64,000 nucleotides of DNA from Halictus rubicundus (lineage: Eukaryota; Arthropoda; Insecta; Hymenoptera; Halictidae). This document shows positions 57,259 through 64,000 of the stretch, piece after piece. The stretch is taken from contig NW_027488631.1 in NCBI RefSeq assembly GCF_050948215.1, positions 124,001 to 188,000 of the forward strand. Reading direction: 5' to 3'. Numbering within the stretch: position 1 is the first letter of the stretch; each line of letters starts with the position of its first letter. The notes beneath the pieces are model-generated. The model had not been told where the DNA came from, searched no databases, and saw only the letters and a program-made list of their open reading frames with translations. Both the position numbers and the translations under genes were made by a program.

Positions 57259-59440
57259 GAATAGAGTACAGGATAGTATAGAGGATAAGATAACATAGAG
57301 AATAGGATAGGATAGAGGATAGGAGAGGATAGAAGATAGGATAGGATAGAGGATAGAATAGGATAGAGGATAGGATAGGATAGAGAATAGAATACGATAG
57401 AGTATAGGATAGGATTGAGGATAGGATAGGATAGATGATACGATAGAGGGTTGGACAGGATAGAGGATACCATACGATAGAGGATAGGCTAGGATAGAGG
57501 GTAGGATAGAGAATTGGATAGGATAGAGGATACGATACGATAGAGGATACGATAGGATATATGATATTATAGGATGGAGGATACGATATTATAGAGGATA
57601 GGATAGGATAGACGATAGGATAGGGGATTGGATAGGATAGACGATATGATAGGATAGAGGATAGTATAGGATAGAGGATAGGATAGGACAGAGGATAGGA
57701 TAGGAAAGAGGATAGGATAGGATAGAGGATAGGATAGGATAGAGGATAGGATAGAATAGAGGATAGAATAGGATAGAGGGTATGATAGGCTAGGATAGAG
57801 GATAGGATAGGATAGACGATAGGACACAGGGTTGGATTGATAGAGGATAGGATAGAGGGTTGGATAGGATACAGGGTAGGATTGAGGATATTATGGGGTA
57901 GAGGATAGGATAGGATAGGATAGGATAGAGGATAGGATAGGATAGATGATAGGATAGAGGATTGGATAGGATACAGGATACGATACGATAGAGGATAGGA
58001 TAGGATAGAGGGTAGGATAGAGAATTGGATGGGATAGAGGATACGATACGATAGAGGATAGGATAGGGTAGAGGATAGGACAAGATAGAGGATAGGATAC
58101 GGTAGAGGATAGGATAAGATAGAGGATAGGATAGAATAGAGTACAGGATAGTATAGAGGATAAGATAATATAGAGAATAGGATAGGATAGAGGATAGGAC
58201 AGGATAGAGGATAGGATAGGATAGAGGATAGGATAGGATAGAGGATAGGATAGGATAGAGGATAGGATAGGATAGACGATAGGATAGGATAGAGGATAGG
58301 ATAGGATAGAGGATAGGATAGGATATATGATACTATAGGATGGAGGATACGATATTATAGAGGAGAGTATAGGATAGAGGATAGGATAGAGTAGAGGATA
58401 GGGTAAGATAGAGGACAGGATAGGGTAGAGGATAGGATAAGATAGAGGATAGGATAGAATAGAGTACAAGATATTATAGAGCATAAGATAATATAGAGAA
58501 TAGGATAGGATAGAGGATAGGACAGGATAGAGGATAGGATAGGATAGAGGATAGGATAGGATAGAGGGTAGGATTGGATATATAATAGAATACGATAGAG
58601 TATAGGATAGGATTGAGGATAGGATAGAGGATATGATAGGATAGAGGATAGGATTGGATTGAGTATAGGATGGGATAGAGGATAGGATAGGATAGAGGAT
58701 ATGATAGAAGATATTACAGGAGAGAGGATATTATAGGTTAGAAGATGGGATAGGATTGAGGATAGGATTGGATACAGGACAGGATAGGATAGAGGATAGG
58801 ATAGGTCAGAGGATAGGATAGGATAGAGGATAGGATAGATGATAGAATAGGATAGAGGATAGGATAGAGGATTGGATAGGATAGAGGATACGATAGAGGA
58901 TTGTATAGGATTGTGGATATTATGGGATAGAGGATAGGATAGGATAGGATAGGATATATCATAGTATAGGATAGAGGATAGGATAGGATAGAGAATAGGA
59001 TAGGATAGAGAATGTAATAGGATAGAGGATAGGATAGGATAGAGGATAGGATAGGATAGAGGATAGGATAGGATAGAAGTTAGGATAGAATAGAGGACAG
59101 GATACGATAGAGGATAGGATAGGATTGGATAGAGGATAGTATAGGATAGATGCTACGATAAAGGATATTCTAGTATAGAGGATAGGATAGGACAGAGGAT
59201 AGGATAGGATAGAGGATAGGTAAGGATAGAGGATAGGATAGAGGATAGGATAGAGGATAGGATAGAGGATAGGATAGAGGATAGGATAGGATTCAGGATA
59301 GGATTGGACACAGGAAAGGATAGGATAGAGGATACGATAGAGGATTGGATAGGATATGTGATATTATAGGATGGAGGGTACGATATTATAGAGGAGAGGA
59401 TAGGGTAGAGGATAGGATCGGATAGAGGATAAGATAGGAT
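57259..59440. repeat. Segmental duplication, right copy D2
   Basis: It follows D1 in the same landmark order, from GAATAGAGTACAGG (57,259) to GATTCAGG and GGACACAGG (about 59,291). It differs by one additional canonical 17-mer near 58,240 and a few substitutions: GATACGGTAGAGG near 58,096, GTACAAGATATT near 58,464, and GATAGACGATAGG near 57,813 where D1 has GAGGATAGG. After about 59,420 it switches to sequence like 56,610-56,740. Confidence 0.87.
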
Positions 59441-59579
59441 AGAGGATAGGATTGGATTGAGTATAGGATGGGATAGAGGATAGGATAGGATAGAGGATAC
59501 GATAGAGGATTGGATAGGATATGTGATATTATAGGATGGAGGGTACGATATTATAGAGGAGAGGATAGGATAGGATAGA

Positions 59580-60760
59580 GGATAGGATAGGATTGAGGAT
59601 AGGATAGGATACAGGATACGATGGGATAGAGGATAGGATAGAGGATTGGATATGATTGAGGATATTATGGTATAGAGGATAGGATAGGTTAGGATAGAGG
59701 ATAGGATAGAGGATAGGATAGAGGATTGGATAGGATAGAGGACATTATGGGATAGAGGATAGTATAGGATAGGATAGAGGATAGGATAGGATAGAGGATA
59801 ACGTAGGATAGAGGATAGGATAGGATAGAGGATAGGATAGGATGCAGGATAGGATAGGATACAGGATAGGACAGAGCATTGGATAGGATAGAGGATGGTA
59901 TATGATAGAGGATAGGATAGGATAGAGGATAAGATAGGATAGAGGATAGGATAGGACAGAGGATAGGATAGGATACAGGATACGATGGGATAGAGGATAG
60001 GATAGAGGATTGGATATGATTGAGGATATTATGGTATAGAGGATAGGATAGGTTAGGATAGATTATAGGATAAAGGATAGGATAGGATAGAGGATAGGAT
60101 AGGATAGAGGATAGGATAGGATAGAGGATAGGATAGAGGATTGGATTGGATTGAAGATATTATGGGATAGAGGATAGGATAGGATAGGATAGAGGATAAC
60201 ATAGGATGGAGGATAGGTTAGGATAGAGGATAGGATAGGATTGAGGATAGGATAGGATACAGGATACGATGGGATAGAGGATAGGATAGAAGATTGGATA
60301 TGATTGAGGATATTATGGTATAGAGGATAGGATAGGTTAGGATAGAGGATAGGATAGAGGATAGGATAGAGGATTGGATAGGATAGAGGACATTATGGGA
60401 TAGAGGATAGTATAGGATAGGATAGAGGATAGGATAGGATACAGGATAGGATAGGATACAGGATAGGACAGAGGATTGGATAGGATAGAGGATACGATAC
60501 GATAGAGGATAGGATAGGATAGAGGATAAGATATGATAGAGGATAGGATAGGACAGAGGATAGGATAGGATACAGGATACGATGGGATAGAGGATAGGAT
60601 AGAGGATTGGATATGATTGAGGATATTATGGTATAGAGGATAGGATAGGTTAGGATAGAGGATAGGATAGAGGATTGGATAGGATAGAGGATTGGATAGG
60701 ATAGAGGACATTATGGGATAGAGGATAGTATAGGATAGGATAGAGGATAGGATAGGATAG
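59580..60760. repeat. Four irregular tandem copies, 284-364 bp spacing
   Basis: GGATATGATTGAGG followed by GATATTATGGTATAG occurs with TATGATTG at 59,651, 60,015, 60,299 and 60,612 (gaps 364, 284 and 313). Each copy is preceded by GATACAGGATACGATGGG and followed by GGTTAGG. Two copies are followed by GACATTATGGG. The changing spacing shows whole units gained or lost between copies. Confidence 0.83.
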
Positions 60761-62163
60761 AGGATAACATAGGATAGAGGATAGGATAGGATAGAGGATA
60801 GGATAGGATTGAGTATAGGATGGGATAGAGGATAGGATAGGATAGAGGATAGGATAGAAGATATTACAGGGGAGAGGATATTATAGGGTAGAGGACAGGA
60901 TAAGATGGAGGATAGGATAGACTAGAATACAGGATAGTAGAGAGGATAAGAAAGGATAGAGGATAGGATAGATTAGAATACAGGATAGTATAGAGGATAA
61001 GAAAGGATAGAGGATAGGATAGGATAGAGGATAGCATAGGATTGGATAGGATAGAGGATACGATACGATATAGGATAGGATAGGATAGGGGATAGGATAG
61101 GATTGACGATAGGATATGGATAGAGGATAGGATAGGATTGAGGATTGGATAGGATAGAGGTTAGGATAGCATAGAGGATAGGATAGGATTGAGGATAGGG
61201 TAGGATAGAGGATATCATAGGAATAGAGGATAGGATAGAGCGGATATTATAGGATAGAGGATAGGATAGCGGATATTATAGGATGGTGGATAGGATAGAG
61301 GAATGGATAGGATAGAGGATAGGATAGAGGATTGAGGATATTATGGGATAGAGGATAGGATAGGATAGGATAGGATAGAGGATAGGATAGGATAGAGAAT
61401 AGGATAGGACAGAGGATAGAATAGGATAGGAGAAATAGGATAGGATAGAGGATATTATAGGATAGGGGATAAGATTAGTATAGAGGATAGGATAGGATAG
61501 AGGATAGGATAGGATAGAGAATAGGATAGGATAGAGGATAGGATAGGATAGAGGATAGGATAGGATATATGATATTATAGGATGGAGGATACGATATTAT
61601 AGAGGATAGTATAGGATAGAGGATAGGATAGGTTAGAGGATAGGATAAGATAGAGGATAGGATAGGGTAGAGTATAGGATAGGATAGAGGATAGGATTAG
61701 GATTGAGGATATGATAGGATAGAGAATAGGATAGGATAGAGAATAGGAATAGGATAGAGGATAGGACAGGATAGAGGATAGGATAGGAATAGAGGATAGG
61801 ATAGGATAGAGGATAGGATAGTATAGAGAATAGGATAGAGGATAGGATAGAGGATAGGATAGGATAGAGGATAAGATAGGATAGAGGATAGGATAGGATA
61901 GAGAATAGGATAGGATAGAGGATAGGATAGGATAGAGGATAGGATAGGATAGAGGATAATATGGGATAGAGGAAAGGATAGGATAGAGGATAGGATAGGA
62001 TAGAGGATGGATAGAGGAATAGAGGATGGATAGGATAGAGGAGAGGATAGGATAGGATAGGGGATAAGGTAGGATAGAGGATTGGATAGGATAGAGGATA
62101 GGATAGATAGAGGATAGGATAGTGGATTGGATTGGATTGAGGATATTATGGGATAGAGGATAG
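60760..62163. repeat. Tandem segment E1 (offset 1,841) with frequent 1-bp indels
   Basis: AACATAGG at 60,766 and GAAGATATTACAGGGG at 60,857 recur at 62,607 and 62,698 (offset 1,841). The segment carries GACTAGAATACAGG, GATAAGAAAGG, GATATCATAGG and GAGCGGATATTATAGG. Unlike the rest of the window it has single-base departures from the pentamer frame that E2 lacks. Examples are GGATATGGATAG (about 61,114), GGAGAAATAGG (about 61,429), AAGATTAGTATAG (about 61,471) and GGATTAGGATTG (about 61,696). Confidence 0.83.
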
Positions 62164-62600
62164 GATAGGATAGAGGATAGGATAGGATAGAGGATAGGAT
62201 TGGATAGAGGATAGGATAGGATTGAGGATAGGATAGGATAGAGAATAGGATAGGATTGAGTATAGCATAGGATTGAGGATAGGATAGGATAGAGAATAGG
62301 ATAGGATAGAGGATAGGATAGGATAGAGGATAGGATAGAGGATTGGATAGGATTGAGGATATTATGGGATAGAGGATAGGATAGGAGAGGATAGGATAGA
62401 GGATAGGATAGAGGATAGGATAGGATTGAGGATAGGATAGGATAGACGATAGGATAGGATTGAGGATAGCATAGGATTGAGGATAGGATAGGATAGAGAT
62501 AGGATAGGGTAGAGGATAGGTTAGGATAGAGGATAGGATAGAGATTGGATAGGATTGAGGATATTATGGGATAGAGGTTAGGATAGGTTAGGATAGGATA
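62163..62600. repeat. Satellite spacer between E1 and E2
   Basis: Mostly canonical units with GATTGAGG, GCATAGGATTGAGG, GAGTATAGCATAGG and two GATATTATGGG elements. It also shows frame breaks, such as GGATAGAGATAGGATAGGG near 62,492 and GATAGAGATTGG near 62,539. It is not part of the 1,841-base repeat as far as I could follow. Confidence 0.7.
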
Positions 62601-64000
62601 GAGGATAACATAGGATAGAGGATAGGATTGGATAGTGGATAGGATAGGATTGAGTATAGGATGGGATAGAGGATAGGATAGGATAGAGGATAGGATAGAA
62701 GATATTACAGGGGAGAGGATATTATAGGGTAGAGGACAGGATAAGATGGAGGATAGGATAGTCTAGAATACAGGATAGTAGAGAGGATAAGAAAGGATAG
62801 AGGATAGGATAGATTAGAATACAGGATAGTATAGAGGATAAGAAAGGATAGAGGATAGGATAGGATAGAGGATAGCATAGGATTGGATAGGATAGAGGAT
62901 ACGATACGATATAGGATAGGATAGGATAGGGGATAGGATAGGATTGACGATAGGATAGGATAGAGGATAGGATAGGATTGAGGATTGGATAGATAGAGGT
63001 TAGGATAGCATAGAGGATAGGATAGGATTGAGGATAGGGTAGGAATAGGAGGATATCATAGGATTAGAGGATAGGATAGAGCGGATATTATAGGATAGAG
63101 GATAGGATAGCGGATATTATAGGATGGTGGATAGGATAGAGGAATGGATAGGATAGAGGATAGGATAGAGGGATTGAGGATATTATGGGATAGAGGATAG
63201 GATAGATAGGATAGGATAGAGGATAGGATAGGATAGAGAATAGGATAGGACAGAGGATAGAATAGGATAGAGAATAGGATAGGATAGAGGATATTATAGG
63301 ATAGGGGATAAGATAGTATAGAGGATAGGATAGGATAGAGGATAGGATAGGATAGTGAATAGGATAGGATAGAGGATAGGAATAGGATAGAGGATAGGAT
63401 AGGATATATGATATTATAGGATGGAGGATACGATTATTATAGAGGATAGTATAGGATAGAGGATAGATAGGTTAGAGGATAGGATAAGATAGAGGATAGG
63501 ATAGGGTAGAGTATAAGGATAGGATAGAGGATAGGATAGGATTGAGGATATGATAGATAGAGAATAGGATAGGATAGAGAATAGGATAGGATAGAGGATA
63601 GGACAGGATAGAGGATAGGATAGGATAGAGGATAGGATAGGATAGAGGATAGGATAGTATAGAGAATAGGATAGAGGATAGGATAGAGGATAGGATAGGA
63701 TAGAGGATAAGATAGGATAGAGGATAGGATAGGATAGAGAATAGGATAGGATAGAGGATAGGATAGGATAGAGGATAGGATAGGATAGAGGATAATATGG
63801 GATAGAGGAAAGGATAGGATAGAGGATAGGATAGGATAGGAGGATAGGATAGGATAGAGGATAGGATAGGATAGAGGAGAGGATAGGATAGGATAGGGGA
63901 TAAGGTAGGATAGAGGATAGGATAGGATAGAGGATAGGATAGGATAGAGGATAGGATAGAGGATTGGATAGGATTGAGGATATTATGGGATAGAGGATAG
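62600..64000. repeat. Tandem segment E2, cut by the window end
   Basis: Second copy of E1, ending at the window edge in GATATTATGGG (offset there 1,837). It has its own set of one-base changes absent from E1. Examples are GGATAGATAGAGG (about 62,986), GTAGGAATAGGAGG (about 63,039), AGAGGGATTG (about 63,168), CGATTATTATAG (about 63,431), GGATAGATAGGTTAG (about 63,461) and GTATAAGGATAGG (about 63,511). Confidence 0.83.

Larger units (their letters stand above)
1..64000. repeat. GGATA-based satellite array filling the window (17-bp main unit)
   Basis: Every line of the window reads as GGATA pentamers punctuated by GAGGATA heptamers. The main unit is GAGGATAGGATAGGATA (7+5+5 = 17 bases). Forms with one pentamer (12 bases) or three to five pentamers (22-32 bases) are interspersed. 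Variants are mostly point changes of this frame: GATTGAG, GGATACGATACGATA, GGGTAGG, GACAGG, GCATAGG, GGCTAGG. C is rare on the + strand and T is about one base in six, so G and A dominate. No stretch of unique sequence, transposon terminus or gene-like region was seen. This is typical of eukaryotic satellite or heterochromatin. The family is not one I can name, and the species cannot be told from the window. Confidence 0.97.

Noticed and set aside
126..61218. Dozens of minus-strand open frames (60 to 1,273 codons) rich in Ser, Tyr, Pro, Ile and Leu
   Set aside because: They are a property of the 17-base repeat: all three minus frames encode the same cyclic peptide. Starts fall on chance CAT variants (GCATAGG, TCATGG), and there are no splice or promoter signals. 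Frames overlap one another in different registers.
1..64000. CRISPR array
   Set aside because: Repeats are contiguous or separated by more of the same satellite. There are no unique spacers of constant length and no cas genes.
1..64000. Telomeric repeat
   Set aside because: The unit is GGATA/GAGGATA, not a TTAGGG-type repeat, and the array has HORs and segmental duplications that simple telomeres lack.
1..64000. Human satellite III (GGAAT) or Bkm GATA/GACA satellite
   Set aside because: The pentamer is GGATA, not GGAAT. Pure GATA or GACA tetramer runs are absent: GATA here is always part of a 5- or 7-base word.
1..64000. GATA-factor or homeodomain (GGATTA) binding sites as regulatory elements
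   Set aside because: Such short matches are inevitable in a GATA-rich repeat and have no independent support.
1..64000. tRNA, rRNA or other structured RNA genes
   Set aside because: No cloverleaf, conserved rRNA core or polymerase III box context is visible. The strand is too C-poor for stable stems.

Overview
The whole 64,000-base window is tandemly repeated satellite DNA. I see no unique sequence, real gene, RNA gene, transposon or CRISPR array. The basic word is the pentamer GGATA. Two or more pentamers are broken by one heptamer GAGGATA, giving a dominant 17-base unit (GAGGATAGGATAGGATA) and minor 12-base and 22-base or longer forms. The + strand unit is 7 G, 7 A, 3 T and no C, so the strands are extremely asymmetric. 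The setting is most likely eukaryotic heterochromatin (centromeric, pericentromeric or sex-chromosome-like). Nothing in the sequence identifies the species.

Variant units act as landmarks and reveal a deep nested hierarchy. From 1 to about 6,250 lies block A1. It is repeated almost exactly as A2 (about 14,954-21,040), offset first by 14,953, then 14,802, 14,785 and 14,780. Those offset changes include a 153-base loss, one whole 17-mer and one pentamer. Between them sit four tandem units, U1-U4 (961, 2,022, 2,442 and 2,714 bases), that differ from one another by large internal segments. From about 21 to 29 kb there are partial A copies (A3 from 23.39 kb), a 747-base tandem duplication and roughly 454-base higher-order repeats (HORs). 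From 29 to 38 kb are smaller duplications (559 bases, about 2.08 kb). From 35.6 to 49.2 kb a distinctive element of about 107 bases containing GCACCGG occurs ten times, and between 40.4 and 46.9 kb it forms an alternating A/B dimeric HOR. A 3 x 529-base array lies at 38.5-40.0 kb. From 50 to 60.8 kb the structure is a mosaic with a 4.3-kb-spaced segmental duplication. The last 3.2 kb is a tandem pair (offset 1,841) full of one-base insertions and deletions not seen elsewhere.

Long open frames exist on the minus strand, up to 1,273 codons, but they are a by-product of the repeat. Seventeen is not a multiple of three, all three minus frames give the same cyclic 17-residue peptide, and stops are rare because the strand is built from TATCC. 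None is annotated as a gene. The biological interest is in the satellite's architecture and recombination history, not in an encoded system. Block boundaries were read by eye from landmark variants and are good to a few tens of bases unless stated.
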